Source: Prunella strophiata (Eukaryota; Chordata; Aves; Passeriformes; Prunellidae). From it: a stretch of 64,000 nt of DNA. The stretch lies in contig JAZBQD010000006.1 in assembly GCA_036583965.1 (NCBI GenBank), positions 428,496 to 492,495 of the forward strand, written 5' to 3'. This document shows, piece by piece, positions 24,363 to 39,949 of this stretch; within the stretch, counting starts at the first letter, position 1, and the number at the start of each line of letters is the position of its first letter. The notes beneath the pieces are model-generated. The model was given only the letters and a program-made list of their open reading frames with translations, had not been told where the DNA came from and did not search any database. The translations under genes and the position numbers were made by a program.

Positions 24363-26801
24363 CCCAGGAGCCCCAGGAGCCCCAGGAGCCCCAGGAGCCC
24401 CAGGAGCCCCAGGAGCCCCAGGAGCCCCAGGAGCCCCAGGAGCCCCAGGAGCCCCAGGAGCCCCAGGAGCCCCAGGAGCCCCAGGAGCCCCAGGAGCCCC
24501 AGGAGCCCCAGGAGCCCCAGGAGCCCCAGGAGCCCCAGGAGCCCCAGGAGCCCCAGGAGCCCCAGGAGCCCCAGGAGCCCCAGGAGCCCCAGGAGCCCCA
24601 GGAGCCCCAGGAGCCCCAGGAGCCCCAGGAGCCCCAGGAGCCCCAGGAGCCCCAGGAGCCCCAGGAGCCCCAGGAGCCCCAGGAGCCCCAGGAGCCCCAG
24701 GAGCCCCAGGAGCCCCAGGAGCCCCAGGAGCCCCAGGAGCCCCAGGAGCCCCAGGAGCCCCAGGAGCCCCAGGAGCCCCAGGAGCCCCAGGAGCCCCAGG
24801 AGCCCCAGGAGCCCCAGGAGCCCCAGGAGCCCCAGGAGCCCCAGGAGCCCCAGGAGCCCCAGGAGCCCCAGGAGCCCCAGGAGCCCCAGGAGCCCCAGGA
24901 GCCCCAGGAGCCCCAGGAGCCCCAGGAGCCCCAGGAGCCCCAGGAGCCCCAGGAGCCCCAGGAGCCCCAGGAGCCCCAGGAGCCCCAGGAGCCCCAGGAG
25001 CCCCAGGAGCCCCAGGAGCCCCAGGAGCCCCAGGAGCCCCAGGAGCCCCAGGAGCCCCAGGAGCCCCAGGAGCCCCAGGAGCCCCAGGAGCCCCAGGAGC
25101 CCCAGGAGCCCCAGGAGCCCCAGGAGCCCCAGGAGCCCCAGGAGCCCCAGGAGCCCCAGGAGCCCCAGGAGCCCCAGGAGCCCCAGGAGCCCCAGGAGCC
25201 CCAGGAGCCCCAGGAGCCCCAGGAGCCCCAGGAGCCCCAGGAGCCCCAGGAGCCCCAGGAGCCCCAGGAGCCCCAGGAGCCCCAGGAGCCCCAGGAGCCC
25301 CAGGAGCCCCAGGAGCCCCAGGAGCCCCAGGAGCCCCAGGAGCCCCAGGAGCCCCAGGAGCCCCAGGAGCCCCAGGAGCCCCAGGAGCCCCAGGAGCCCC
25401 AGGAGCCCCAGGAGCCCCAGGAGCCCCAGGAGCCCCAGGAGCCCCAGGAGCCCCAGGAGCCCCAGGAGCCCCAGGAGCCCCAGGAGCCCCAGGAGCCCCA
25501 GGAGCCCCAGGAGCCCCAGGAGCCCCAGGAGCCCCAGGAGCCCCAGGAGCCCCAGGAGCCCCAGGAGCCCCAGGAGCCCCAGGAGCCCCAGGAGCCCCAG
25601 GAGCCCCAGGAGCCCCAGGAGCCCCAGGAGCCCCAGGAGCCCCAGGAGCCCCAGGAGCCCCAGGAGCCCCAGGAGCCCCAGGAGCCCCAGGAGCCCCAGG
25701 AGCCCCAGGAGCCCCAGGAGCCCCAGGAGCCCCAGGAGCCCCAGGAGCCCCAGGAGCCCCAGGAGCCCCAGGAGCCCCAGGAGCCCCAGGAGCCCCAGGA
25801 GCCCCAGGAGCCCCAGGAGCCCCAGGAGCCCCAGGAGCCCCAGGAGCCCCAGGAGCCCCAGGAGCCCCAGGAGCCCCAGGAGCCCCAGGAGCCCCAGGAG
25901 CCCCAGGAGCCCCAGGAGCCCCAGGAGCCCCAGGAGCCCCAGGAGCCCCAGGAGCCCCAGGAGCCCCAGGAGCCCCAGGAGCCCCAGGAGCCCCAGGAGC
26001 CCCAGGAGCCCCAGGAGCCCCAGGAGCCCCAGGAGCCCCAGGAGCCCCAGGAGCCCCAGGAGCCCCAGGAGCCCCAGGAGCCCCAGGAGCCCCAGGAGCC
26101 CCAGGAGCCCCAGGAGCCCCAGGAGCCCCAGGAGCCCCAGGAGCCCCAGGAGCCCCAGGAGCCCCAGGAGCCCCAGGAGCCCCAGGAGCCCCAGGAGCCC
26201 CAGGAGCCCCAGGAGCCCCAGGAGCCCCAGGAGCCCCAGGAGCCCCAGGAGCCCCAGGAGCCCCAGGAGCCCCAGGAGCCCCAGGAGCCCCAGGAGCCCC
26301 AGGAGCCCCAGGAGCCCCAGGAGCCCCAGGAGCCCCAGGAGCCCCAGGAGCCCCAGGAGCCCCAGGAGCCCCAGGAGCCCCAGGAGCCCCAGGAGCCCCA
26401 GGAGCCCCAGGAGCCCCAGGAGCCCCAGGAGCCCCAGGAGCCCCAGGAGCCCCAGGAGCCCCAGGAGCCCCAGGAGCCCCAGGAGCCCCAGGAGCCCCAG
26501 GAGCCCCAGGAGCCCCAGGAGCCCCAGGAGCCCCAGGAGCCCCAGGAGCCCCAGGAGCCCCAGGAGCCCCAGGAGCCCCAGGAGCCCCAGGAGCCCCAGG
26601 AGCCCCAGGAGCCCCAGGAGCCCCAGGAGCCCCAGGAGCCCCAGGAGCCCCAGGAGCCCCAGGAGCCCCAGGAGCCCCAGGAGCCCCAGGAGCCCCAGGA
26701 GCCCCAGGAGCCCCAGGAGCCCCAGGAGCCCCAGGAGCCCCAGGAGCCCCAGGAGCCCCAGGAGCCCCAGGAGCCCCAGGAGCCCCAGGAGCCCCAGGAG
26801 C
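24363..26801. repeat. Perfect 9-bp tandem repeat (CCCAGGAGC)271
   Basis: 2,439 bp of uninterrupted 9-mer. Because 9 is a multiple of 3, every stop-free frame stays open: Gly-Ala-Pro, Ser-Pro-Arg and Gln-Glu-Pro on plus, Gly-Ser-Trp on minus. There is no internal variation that selection would leave in a coding sequence. Confidence 1.
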
Positions 26802-27153
26802 AGCTGGGCCCGTGCTGGGGTGATACTGGGCTCATACTGGGACTGACAGGGTCACACTTGGAGTGACTGGCATAGTACTGGGAGTGTCTGGGAGTAACTG
26901 GGATCATATTGGGGGTGACTGGACTTATACTGGGAGCAACTGGGAACACAACGGGGCAAATGGCATCGTGTAAGGTGTGACTGGGCCCACATTGGACTCT
27001 TACAGAGAGGGACTGAGAGTGAAAGGAACCATATAGGGGATTACTGGGAGCCACTGGGACCGTACTGGGGGCAACTGGGATCCTACTGGGAGTGATTTGG
27101 ACCATACTGGGAGTGACCGGGATCGTACAGGGTTGACCGGGAACCACCGCTGA
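26802..27153. repeat. Degenerate 'actgggagtgactggga' minisatellite
   Basis: Irregular units of about 20-25 bp between the two perfect arrays. No gene. Confidence 0.8.
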
Positions 27154-28871
<1,718 letters not shown>

Positions 28872-29539
28872 AGCCCAGGGTGAAGCAGGGGATGCCTGAG
28901 AGAGGCCAAAACCTCTTTGTCACTTCCCTCCTCACCTTGGGCAGGGAACTGAACACACAAGGAAAGGCTCGAGGGTCTGGATAAGGGTGGCGACAGTTCA
29001 CTCATTGGTGACGGGCACAACAAATTTGACTTGGGGAAATTAATTGAATTAATTCTCAAACATACCAGGGCAAGAGAATGAGAACTCAATTCCTACGGAA
29101 ACACCTTCCCCCCACCTCTCCCTCCTTCCCGGGTTTAACTTTATCCCCTATTTCCTCCCTTCTCCCCACCCAGAGGCACAGGGGATGGGGGTCACAGTCA
29201 GGTCATGTCCCAGCCTCCCCCTCAGGGACAGGAATCCTTGTCCTGCTCCAGCCTGGGGTCCCTCCCAGGGGACACAGCCCTCAGGAACGGGCTGCTGCAG
29301 CGGGGATCCCCCAGGGGCTCACAGGTCCCGCCAGGAGCCACTTCCATGGCTCTGCAGGGGCCTCCCACGGGCTCGGGGCCTCCCTCAGGCACCCCCTGCC
29401 CGCGGTCTCCTTCCCGCCGCTGCCGGGGCAGGAGCCGCTGCCGGAGCAGCGCTGGCTCGTCCCGGTTCCCGTGGCTAGGACAGAGGCGGCTGCCCCGTGC
29501 CCGGGGCTGTGCGGGGAGATTCACGTGGCCGCAGGTTTC
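28872..29539. other. No gene recognised
   Basis: 668 bp of unique-looking sequence. It includes AT-rich 'ggggaaattaattgaattaa' and a GC-rich part from 29200. Overlapping open frames in the GC-rich part show no domain I recognise. It could be flank of ERV1 or part of an undetected transposon. Confidence 0.4.
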
Positions 29540-29992
29540 TGTGCCCAGAGGAGACAGAGGAGTCCTGTAAAAGTGACTTTATTGCGGAGCCGAGGGAGAG
29601 GCCGTGGGGCATTTGCCGTGCGGTCTCTCCCATTGCTGTAGTACGCAGCCTCCTTTTTATCCTCATTTTCCCGGCCTCATCTCCCTCTCCCTTTGCCCAC
29701 TGGCTGAGGTACTTGGAAGGTTCAGACTTCCCGATGATGCGCCTGCTGCATGTCCTCGTTAATATGCACCCCCACTTTTGTATAACAGCCGATATTCATG
29801 GCTCTGTTAAGTCTTTGTTTTTCTTCTGGAAGTTCCGGAATTTAGCGGGACTTTGTAAGTAAGTAAGTAACTTTGTAAAGTAACTGCTTTGTAAGTAGTA
29901 GTCCATGTCAATTAGCAACATTTTCTGAAACTGATGGTTTCTCCCATTACTGCCTTATCTGAAGTCCCTGACCCTATCTCCAAGCAGATTCA
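29540..29992 (-). mobile_element. ERV1 3' LTR (LTR-alpha copy 3)
   Basis: About 450 bp, the most diverged of the three LTR-alpha copies. The minus strand has AATAAAGTCAC (29570s) as polyadenylation signal. A short 'gtaagtaagtaag' expansion sits near 29860. Confidence 0.7.
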
Positions 29993-30205
29993 CTCATTGA
30001 CTCTGTTTCTTGTATTCTGAGACCTTTTGCTTTTGGGATTATTCTCAATAGCCTCATTCCCTGTCCTTCTGTAGCCCTTTCTGGATCAGGAGGCCTGGCT
30101 GCCACCTGCATCCCCTCACTCAGCTGCTGAATGAGCTGCACTCTCAAGGGGTCGAGCATGGTAAAAAGATGAGAGTTGCAGTAGCACATAAGATGAGAAA
30201 CAGCA

Positions 30206-30440
30206 TTAGTTTAACCCGTGATCTGCCAGGGAACCACAAAACCGTGTCCCGTTCCCATCCTTTCCATGTTTGGACTGGTACATGAGCTGCTTTCTTGTTT
30301 CCTTTTTTATCTGTGTCACTTTTCCGTTGTCATCTCTTTGCAAGCTGTAGTTTGAGTAATTTAATTTTTCACAAACTCCTTTTTCTGGTAACAGATAATC
30401 TGATCCAATCCCATGGTGAAATGTTGTGTTCCTCATGTCA
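30206..30440 (-). pseudogene. env: ERV1 env TM remnant
   Basis: A 76-codon open stretch resembles the transmembrane-subunit ectodomain around the conserved Cys loop: a DYLL-like heptad, a single conserved Cys, and then a DDNGKVTQIKKE block. The second and third loop cysteines are not preserved. The N-terminal surface subunit is not recognisable in 30440-31150. Confidence 0.7.
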
Positions 30441-32527
<2,087 letters not shown>

Positions 32528-32529
32528 CT

Positions 32530-33085
32530 GGAGCCGAGGCTGAGGGGTCCCCCCGTGTTCAGCTGTGCTGGGGCTGTTTCTGGGCTCAGGGACACTTGGC
32601 ATGGGCCAGGCCACTTGGCCACCAGTGCTGCTTCTTTGCACTCCTTAGGCAGGAGCCGATGTCCTGGCTGGATGCTGGGAACAGCAAAGTCCCAAGGCAG
32701 GCTCTGTGCCAGTCCGGCTTCCTGTGGGAGAGATTTCACAAGAGACAGGATTCTGGCCACAGACTGCTTCAAATGTACATCCCTTATCTCCACCCTGCAC
32801 TAGGTGGAGAATTACCAGAGTGAGGGATTCCCAAGATGAATTGCAAGGGAGATAATTGAATATATGCCCTGGCTCTGGCTCTTCTTCTTGCAAAAGCCCT
32901 ACCCATGGCATCTTGGTTTCTATCACCAGCTTCTAAAGGTGTTTCTTCATTTCCCCATTCATTCTTTCTACGTGGCCTGAGGTCTGGGGGCTCAGCCAGG
33001 GGTTATGGAGGTCCCATTGTATTCCTGAAGCTGCTATAACCCCCTGGAGGATCTTTCCTGTAAAATGAATTCCCCAGCTGAGTCT
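32530..33085 (-). pseudogene. pol: ERV1 integrase remnant
   Basis: Minus-strand pieces of the integrase core (the 'WDLHNPW...SGHVERMN' region with the catalytic Glu, about 33035-32950) and of the C-terminal domain (32790-32530: LPWDFAVPSIQPG, KWPGPCQVSLSPET). A frame break separates them. The HHCC module and the two catalytic Asp regions are not visible. Confidence 0.75.
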
Positions 33086-33202
33086 ATTGCTTCCACAATC
33101 CATTTTCTTGGAATTATTTGTTTTAGAAATTCCTTAATAAGTGATCCAGTGATTGCTGAAGCAGTTGGAAATGCGTTTGCCCCCCTGTTAGGTGGCATGG
33201 TG

Positions 33203-33770
33203 TCACCAGAAGGTATTGAAGCCTTCCTGCTCAGGGCATTTCAGTGCCAGGCTCTTACAAGCACACACAGCTCCGCGGGTTGAGCTGAGCATGGGGCGGT
33301 AACCTGTGCTTTGTCTGATTCCCCTTCCTTCCCTCCCCTGAAACACGGTATTGCTTTGAGACACCACTTGTCCTGGTTGATTCAGAGTAATTTGGAGAGG
33401 CTCCATATGTAGTTTTCCCTTTTTCCCTGGGGCTGCCCACACTTCTGGGTTCACTTCTGCATAGGCCTTGCCAGACATTTGACACAGTGGTGCAACAGAA
33501 CTAGCCTCTGTATCACCTTTTATAATATTAATTTGCATTCCCAATTTAGCAATGAAATTCCTTCCTAGTAAATTATGATCACAATTAGGAGCAAATAAAA
33601 ATTCATGCGTTTCAAACCCATCTCCCACATCTTCTAATAGTGGTTGAATAAAACCACACATCTTTCCCACTTATCCCCTCAATAATCCAAGACATTTTTG
33701 GCATTTTTCCCTCCTTAGGTCTAAGATTCAGAGTGGATTGAGAAGCCCCTGTGTCCATCAGGAAATGTCT
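33203..33770 (-). pseudogene. pro: ERV1 protease remnant
   Basis: The active-site DTGAS region is readable on the minus strand at about 33757-33744, and the C-terminal LLGRNFIAKLGMQI signature of retropepsins at about 33575-33530, in a 155-codon open frame (33670-33203). The two halves are in different frames. RT should follow but integrase comes next, so a deletion of more than 1.5 kb lies near 33150. Confidence 0.75.
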
Positions 33771-33799
33771 CCTCTCGATCCAGACCCACCCTGAATGTT

Positions 33800-34700
33800 C
33801 TCAAGGGCTCCAGTGTGGTGGGTCCCTGGTGTGATGGGAGCTCTGACACCCCTGCCAGTCCATGTCCATCAAGGGGTGGACTTGCTCCTCCTGCGGGTGC
33901 TGCTGCCTCTGCTTGCAGTGTCCTTGTGCCCTGCAGCTGGAACCCTGATTCCTTGCCAGGGGCTGTTTGGGTGGGCTCTCCCCTGCCGAGGAGGGCAATG
34001 CCTCTGCCAGGTCCTTGTGGCCGAGCCTGTCCCCTGGGTGCTGGGGCCCCCTTGGGCCCTGGGTTGATCCCTCAGGGGCTGTAGGAACTCTGCCATGGCC
34101 TCTGCCTTCAGCTTGGCCTTTTGCTCATCTCTTCTTGCATTCACCTGCTGTTCCCTTGTGCCCAAGGGCTCCAGGGCCTTATTCTGCCCCCCTCAGTGCC
34201 TGTGGGTGCTCATCCTCTGACAGCTGCTGAGCTTTCTGCAAAATCATTGGTTTCTCCAGTGACCCAAACCAAATCCTTAAAAGAAAATCCTCGATCTTTC
34301 CATGTACAATCCACATTTCCCAGAGGTTCCTTTCTTCTCCTCCTCGTGTTCAGCCTCCCCTCCCCACCCCGTGTCCCAGAGCCGTTCCCTGTCCTGCCGC
34401 AGTGTCCAAACGCGGCCCCCCCGGCGGGCAGGGCCGGCAGCTCCACGGGGCCGGGCAGCGGCCGGGGCGTCCCGCAGCCTCCTGGGGGCCGGGGGCCACT
34501 GCCGGCCCTGCCCGGGGCTGGTGGGGTCAGGCAGCGCCCGGCGCTGAGCCCCGGCTGCCCCACAGCCCCGGCCCGGCCCCGCAGCTCCCCACAGGCCCCC
34601 AGCCCGAGCTCCCGGTCCCGCACCTCTGCGCCCGGTGCTGCCGCTGCCCAGCACAGAGAAACCCCCTGAAATCCTCACCTCCTTCTTCTCCTCTCCTGGA
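33800..34700 (-). pseudogene. gag: ERV1 gag-like region
   Basis: Minus-strand frames include a charged coiled segment (EQQVNARRDEQKAKLKAEAM, 34150-34090) like the region before gamma nucleocapsids, and a GC-rich Pro/Arg-rich stretch (34620-34390). The zinc knuckle is not convincing. The assignment rests mostly on position between LTR and protease. Confidence 0.45.
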
Positions 34701-35371
34701 AACAGGGGATACAAAAGATCTGGATCAACTGGCAATTGGTGAGGCTAAGACCCTGCTGAAAAACATTCCAATCCTCAGTATTTTTCTCTTCTTTTCCATC
34801 ATCCTTTTCCATTGATTCCTCCTGCTGCTTCTTGCCTTAACCATATTGCTGCACACTCCCATTCACCCTTCCCAGCACACCAACACCATCCATCCCCTGT
34901 TGTCCAAATCCCTTCTCCACTTCTTTTATTGCCCCCCTGGGTGTCCTTGTCCTTAATTACCTCTGGGAGAATGTGCAAACTACCTCAACATTCTCCCAAG
35001 GGCCCCTTCAGAGATATTTTGGGATCATCATCCCTTTGGCACAGGACCCCTTCCTGGCTTTCCCTTTTCTACCCTCCATGGGTGCCCTGCCATGTTCACT
35101 CCCCGAAGATCCCACTGCACTCACTGATGAGATTTTCAGTGCTCTCTCCCTGCTGACTCTTCACAGCCCCCCCTGATCTGTCACTCGTCTGTCTCCTGGT
35201 CACTCTCGGGTCCCCAATCAATGCCCGGTGCCGCCGCCACCCAAGGGAGCCGATCACTCAAACTGGGTGAGGCACCTTCAGCTGCCCTCACTGCCCACTG
35301 CCCTCGGATGGTGGAAGGAATTCTGGACAAGTCCCAGGGTGTGTGGAAAAACTGACATCACCAGAGGATTC
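34701..35371 (-). other. ERV1 leader / unassigned
   Basis: Sequence between the gag-like block and the 5' LTR. No clear primer-binding site follows the LTR end; TGGTGATGTCAG at 35357-35368 on the minus strand is the nearest candidate and matches no tRNA I can name. Confidence 0.4.
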
Positions 35372-35789
35372 TGTCCTCAAAGCAGACAGAGGAGTCCTGC
35401 AAAAGTAATTTCATTCCTTAAAAAATGGGAGAGGCAATGAGACATTTCACATGGGGTCACTCCAATTATTGGAGGACACAACCTCCTTGTCATCCTAAAT
35501 TTCCTGTCCGAATTCTCCTTTCCTTTTCCCCATTGGCTGAAGTACTTCAGGGCTGCAGACATCCCAATCCACCTACTATATCACCCCTTAATTTGCTCCT
35601 TACTTTTGTTTTGCAAATTATATTCATTGCCCTGTTAAGTCTTTGTTCATCTTGATATTAATTAATTTAGCAGGACCTTGACTGAGTAACAGTCTGTGTC
35701 ATCAATTAATAACATTTTCTATAAGTGATGGCTCCTTCTGTCACACCCCTACGTACAAGTTCCTGACCCTATCTCCAATCAGATTCACA
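35372..35789 (-). mobile_element. ERV1 5' LTR (LTR-alpha copy 2)
   Basis: 418 bp, closely similar to 1727-2148. Its right edge '...cagattcaca' is followed by the same host sequence as copy 1, which places it at the left border of the duplicated zinc-finger unit. Confidence 0.8.
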
Positions 35790-35911
35790 GCATCTGTTTG
35801 TAAGGACACTTTCCTCTTGTTCCTTTCATGGGGGTCCCCCGTTTGTGGGACATCCCCCCTGGAGCAGGGTGTCCCCCCTTGCTGCAGCCCCAGCCCTCAG
35901 GCAGCTCTCAG

Positions 35912-35952
35912 CCAATCAGAGTGCACAGCGCTGATGACTCAGCAGTTGCCAG
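35912..35952 (-). promoter_or_regulatory. MHC class II-like SXY module, unit 2
   Basis: On the minus strand: CCTGGCAACTGC-TGAGTCATCA, then CTCTGATTGG. X1 here (GGCAAC) is closer to the class II RFX consensus than in unit 1 (GGAAAC). It points left into ERV1. Confidence 0.5.
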
Positions 35953-35999
35953 GCAGACCCGCAGCTCCCAGCGTTCCCCACCTGGATCCCACCTGTGCC

Positions 36000-36260
36000 C
36001 CCCCTCGGCCCCAGCGCCCCCCGCGAGGGGAATTTGGGGAGGTGGGAGTGGGGGAGCGCCAAGGCCGTGCCCCCCCGCGCTGTCCTGGCGGGAGCGGCTG
36101 CAGTGGGGACCGAGTGCGGGCGGGAGCGGCCGAGAGCCCAGCGCTGCCCCAGCCCGACCTGCCCCAGCTCCATCCCTGCCCCTGCGCTGGGATGCTGTGG
36201 GTTTGGGGGGAAGAGGGAGCCGGCAGTGGGTGCTGTGCCTGGGGGCAGGAGGAGAAGGGA
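36000..36260 (+). promoter_or_regulatory. GC/CpG-rich candidate promoter of ZNF2
   Basis: Near-identical counterpart of 2340-2620, with only a few substitutions and small indels across the CpG-rich block. Start site not determinable. Confidence 0.45.
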
Positions 36261-36821
36261 AGGAGAAGCAGGGTTGAGGAACAGAATGGTCAAATGATTG
36301 ACCATTCTGGTGGGAGGAGAAGGTGGAATTGTGCAAGAGAAGGAGGAATAGCAGGAGGAAGAGGAGTGTGAGGAAAAGCAGGGACACAGGATGAGGAGCA
36401 GAAACAGGAAGCACCACAAGGTTTCACCCCTCCCTGTATCTGCACACTCATCCCCAGCCCCAGGAGTGTTGGTACCCCACATGCAGCAGGTGACCAGGGA
36501 GGGGGAGCCACGATTTTCACAGGGGTTAATCTTGGTGTTTCTGGGTTTATTGGGTTCTGAGCTTTATTGGGTTAAGCGTTGGTGCTTTGGTTTTTTTTGC
36601 AGGGGCTGAATATTTGTATTTGGGAGGGGTTTTTTTTCTGAATGTTGATGTTTGTGGAGTTTTTGAGGTGTGTCTTGATGTTTGGAGGATTTTTGTACTG
36701 AATCTTGGTAATTTGGAGGTTCTTACAGACACAAGATGCCCAATGACTTCCTGACATGAGTTTGGGCAAGGAGGAATCCCCAGTCCAAGGCGCTCTCATC
36801 TTGTTTTTTCCCCCAAACCAG

Positions 36822-37757
36822 GATTTTTTACTCCCAGGGCGTGTCTGGATGGAGGAGGAAAAGCCCTGGAGATACCGCACAAGGAGGGGCTGCAAACCCA
36901 GCCCAGAGAACTGTGAGGAGAAAAGAGCCCCCCTGACCCAGAAAGGCAGACGGAGATCCAGCCGGAGCTCAGAGCTGGTGGAGCAGCTGCCTGATGGGGA
37001 GAAGCCGCACAAGTGCTTGGAATGTGGGAAGGGTTTCAGCCGGAACATGTACCTGATCCAGCACCAGGTGGTCCACACTGGGGATCGGCCCTATGAGTGT
37101 GAGGAATGTGGGAAGAGCTTCAGACAGAGTTCCCACCTGATCCAGCACCAGGTGATCCACACTGGGGATCGGCCCTATGAGTGTGGTGAATGTGGGAAGA
37201 ACTTCAGAGACAGCTCTGACCTTGTCCGGCACCAGAGGATCCACACTGGGGAAAAGCCCTACAAGTGTGGGGAGTGTGGGATGGGTTTCACCCAGAACTG
37301 CAGCCTGAGGAAACACCAGAGGATCCACACGGGGGAGCGGCCCTACCAGTGTGGGAAATGTGAGAAGAGCTTCAGCCAGTGCTCCAGCCTGATCCAGCAC
37401 CAGGTGACTCACACCGGGGAACGGCCCTACAGGTGCTTGGAATGTGGGAAGAGCTTTGGGTGGATCACTGCCCTGAGAAAACACCACCAGCGCATCCACA
37501 CTGAGGAGAGGCCCTACGAGTGTCCTGAGTGTGGGAAGGGATTTCAGATCAGCTGTGATCTTCTTGTACATGAGCGGGTTCACACAGAGGAGAGGCCCTT
37601 CCGCTGCCCTGACTGCGGGAAGGGCTTCAGGAAGAACGCTGCCCTTATCATCCACCGGCGCATCCACACCGGGGAGAGGCCCTACGAGTGTGGGGAGTGT
37701 GGGAAGGGCTTCTCCACAAACTCAATCTTGACCAGACACCAACGGAGCCACCACTAA
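36822..37757 (+). CDS. ZNF2: C2H2 zinc-finger protein, last exon, intact
   Basis: The last exon begins after CCCCCAAACCAG (36821) in phase 0. It runs about 311 codons to the stop at 37755-37757 with no frame break. It encodes the same leader as ZNF1 ([17 protein letters not shown]) and nine C2H2 fingers with mostly TGE[RK]P/TGDRP linkers. Predicted role is sequence-specific DNA binding in the nucleus; the target is unknown. Finger 5 has a Glu for the usual Gly after the second Cys (CGKCEKSF), and finger 6 has the KHHQRIH extra residue. Compared with ZNF1, finger 1 differs (SRNMYL versus RQSSHL) and ZNF1's finger 1 matches finger 2 here, which suggests finger shuffling. An ATG at 36756 opens the same frame but lies in the presumed intron. 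No KRAB, SCAN or BTB domain is seen and upstream exons are not identified. Confidence 0.88.
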   Translation, partial: DFLLPGRVWMEEEKPWRYRTRRGCKPSPENCEEKRAPLTQKGRRRSSRSSELVEQLPDGEKPHKCLECGKGFSRNMYLIQHQVVHTGDRPYECEECGKSFRQSSHLIQHQVIHTGDRPYECGECGKNFRDSSDLVRHQRIHTGEKPYKCGECGMGFTQNCSLRKHQRIHTGERPYQCGKCEKSFSQCSSLIQHQVTHTGERPYRCLECGKSFGWITALRKHHQRIHTEERPYECPECGKGFQISCDLLVHERVHTEERPFRCPDCGKGFRKNAALIIHRRIHTGERPYECGECGKGFSTNSILTRHQRSHH

Positions 37758-37892
37758 GGGAAGCCCTGCAAGGGCACTCCCTGAGTGCGGGAAGAGCTTC
37801 ATGTGCTGCTCCATCTCCATCCCCCATGGGAGGGGAGGATCAGCATTGGATGATCCCCAGTCACCTCCATTGGGCAGATCGCTGGATTCGTT

Positions 37893-38222
37893 ATTGGAAA
37901 TAAAACAGAGAGTAAAGCAATGGAGCTGATAAAGAGGCCTGATATCTTGGGCCTCATCGAGCAGAAACTGTGGGAGACACAGACACACATTAAGGCTCCC
38001 TGGGCAATAAGTGATCAAAAACATGTTATGAAGCTTTGTGATAAGATAAAGTTACCAAGTGACCTGATGTCCTAAAGAATATGTAACCAATGGTAAATTG
38101 TTATCAAAAATAGAACCCTCTATTAGCGCCATAGAAATAAAAAGCTGTATAAACACCTGGTATACTCAATAAAATTGGCTTCTGGTCTAAACTCTGATGT
38201 CCTCATCTATCCATCGCTGACA
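37893..38222 (+). mobile_element. ERV3 5' LTR (LTR-epsilon copy 2)
   Basis: About 330 bp with CCAAT (38088), 'tactcaataaaattggc' and end ...CATCGCTGACA. Its left flank is the ZNF2 3' region, equivalent to the ZNF1 flank of the solo copy. Confidence 0.85.
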
Positions 38223-38224
38223 AT

Positions 38225-38242
38225 TGGTACTCTGTGTGAGTA
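38225..38242 (+). promoter_or_regulatory. ERV3 primer-binding site
   Basis: TGGTACTCTGTGTGAGTA, 2 bases after the LTR end. It agrees at about 14 of 18 positions with the complement of the elongator tRNA-Met 3' end as I recall it. The tRNA assignment is tentative. Confidence 0.5.
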
Positions 38243-38373
38243 AGAACCAGCCTATCTGCACTGGTGTTGTTGAGCCCCCTCAGAACTGGAAGTGCTGGTG
38301 CGAGAACCAGGAGAGGGCCCGAAATAATCCCTCCTTGGAGGAGAGGTGAGCCAGGGGGAACACGGAACAAGGT

Positions 38374-39140
38374 ATGTCTAACAAAGAGAGAGGAGTTTTT
38401 GAATTAATGCTTGCTTTGCTTGGGAAATATGGCAAATCCTTGCCAAAGCTGGACTTAACTTATTCTTAAATGGGTGTCTGTTAAGCATCCCAATGTCACT
38501 GCCTCCTCTATTTTTACAGCTGCTCTTTGGGATGATGTGGGGGTTAAGCTCTATGATTTACCTACTGTGGGACACAAGCTGGCAATACGCATGCTCCCAT
38601 CCTGGAGAAGAATTTTTGAGACATTTAAGAAGCAAGAGCAGCCTCAGACTGTATCCTCAGCGGATACCGCTGGCCCCCACCCCGCTCTTATTCTCCCTGC
38701 CCACTTGAAACTGGTGCCTTGATACTCAAGAGTGCCCACAGCCATCAACCCCCCCTCTGCCCAAAGGAGGGGAAGGCATCCTGTCCAATGTTAGCAGCCT
38801 GTATTGCTGAGCATGGCTCTAGCAGTGAGGAGGAGGGGAAGCCTTCAATCCAGGACCAGTAGATCCAGATGCTGAGCCTGGCCTATTCCCTCCTGACCCT
38901 CATGAAAACTGGGTGTGAGTAAAGAAAAAGGCTCTTAAGGAGGGGGATTTTGATATCACAGCAAAAATAGTCATGCTAGTCAGGCTTCACAGCACCAGGA
39001 GAAACAACCCACAGTGGGAATTCCTCGCTTATTCGAAAATTAAGGAACTACGCAACACGGCTGCAGAACACAGGCTGGGGTCTCCCTATTTTACTTATCT
39101 TTTACAGTCTACATTGTCAGCTCATCTTATGACTCCTCAT
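38374..39140 (+). pseudogene. gag: ERV3 gag, 5' part (matrix to capsid start)
   Basis: An ATG at 38374 opens MSNKERGVFELMLALLGK, a beta-type matrix start, and meets a stop after about 30 codons. The matrix continues at 38474-38722 (ASSIFTAALWDDVGVKLYDL, MLPSWRRIFE). The capsid N-terminus is readable at 39010-39130 (PQWEFLAYSKIKELRN, LGSPYFTYLLQ). The frame is cut at 39140/39141 by the LTR of ERV4. Confidence 0.8.
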
Positions 39141-39763
39141 TGTGAGAAACACCAGTGATTTGTTTTTGAAATTTAAAAGTTTAATAGTAATAAAATAGTT
39201 ATAAAAATAGTAATATAATTGGAGTAATAAAAATTTGAACAATTGAAATTAGGACAATATGAGACAATAAAAAACAAAGAGTTATGAACCGGTTCAGGTG
39301 CCCTCCTGGACAAATTAAGTCCTGAAAGCACACCTGTTAACAGAGGATTAACCCTTAAAAGCAATAACCTGTTGCATATTCATATATCTCATGCATGATG
39401 CATAAATTCCATTCAAAGAAAGGATTTCATCTGTTTTTTGTCATCTTCTTTCTCTTAATTCCTTGGCACCTTCCAGACTCAGCAATGCAGGAAGAATTTG
39501 GTCCCTTCTGATAAGAGTCATAAATTCTTTTTTCTCTGAAAGATTTACACATCCTGTAGCTGGTACCTATATGCCAACCTCTCCCTTCGTCTCTTAAAAA
39601 AATCTCACATACATGGATTTTATTTTAACTACAAAAAAATACAATTTTACCATAACACTGCATTTACCATACTATTAAAATATCAATACAGCACTACTAA
39701 TTGATACAACATGATACATACATTATTTGCAAAAAGCCAATCATGTAATATGCATTTTTCACA
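39141..39763 (-). mobile_element. ERV4 3' LTR
   Basis: 623 bp; the minus strand starts TGTGAAAAATGCATATTACATG-like and ends ...GTTTCTCACA, giving TGTGA/TCACA termini. A purine-rich tract (AAGAATAAGAGGTGGGAT on minus, 39764-39781) precedes it. It is AT-rich with no open frame. Confidence 0.8.
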
Positions 39764-39949
39764 ATCCCACCTCTTATTCTTTTTAAATCATTTGTCTTGA
39801 GCAATATTTCTTGTCTACTTGCATTCTCTAGACTATGTTGGTAATCAAATAAAATCGGGGATTAAACAAGGAAGAAATAGCAAAACAGTTGTAACACATA
39901 AAAGGAAACAAATCTTAATTTCTTTTATCGTCCTATTCTCAATAGATTA

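Noticed and set aside
24277..26823. 848-codon collagen-like Gly-Ala-Pro open frame
   Set aside because: It is the reading of a perfect 9-bp repeat; two other plus frames and one minus frame are equally open, and there is no signal peptide, globular domain or codon variation.
33795..34084. Plus-strand frames of about 90 codons with hydrophobic starts
   Set aside because: They are antisense to the ERV1 gag-like region in GC-rich DNA, and have no recognisable domain or splice context.
36822..37757. KRAB or SCAN domain upstream of the zinc fingers
   Set aside because: The leader (WMEEEKPWR...RRGCK) has no KRAB A-box or SCAN pattern, and no such domain is visible in the preceding 1 kb.
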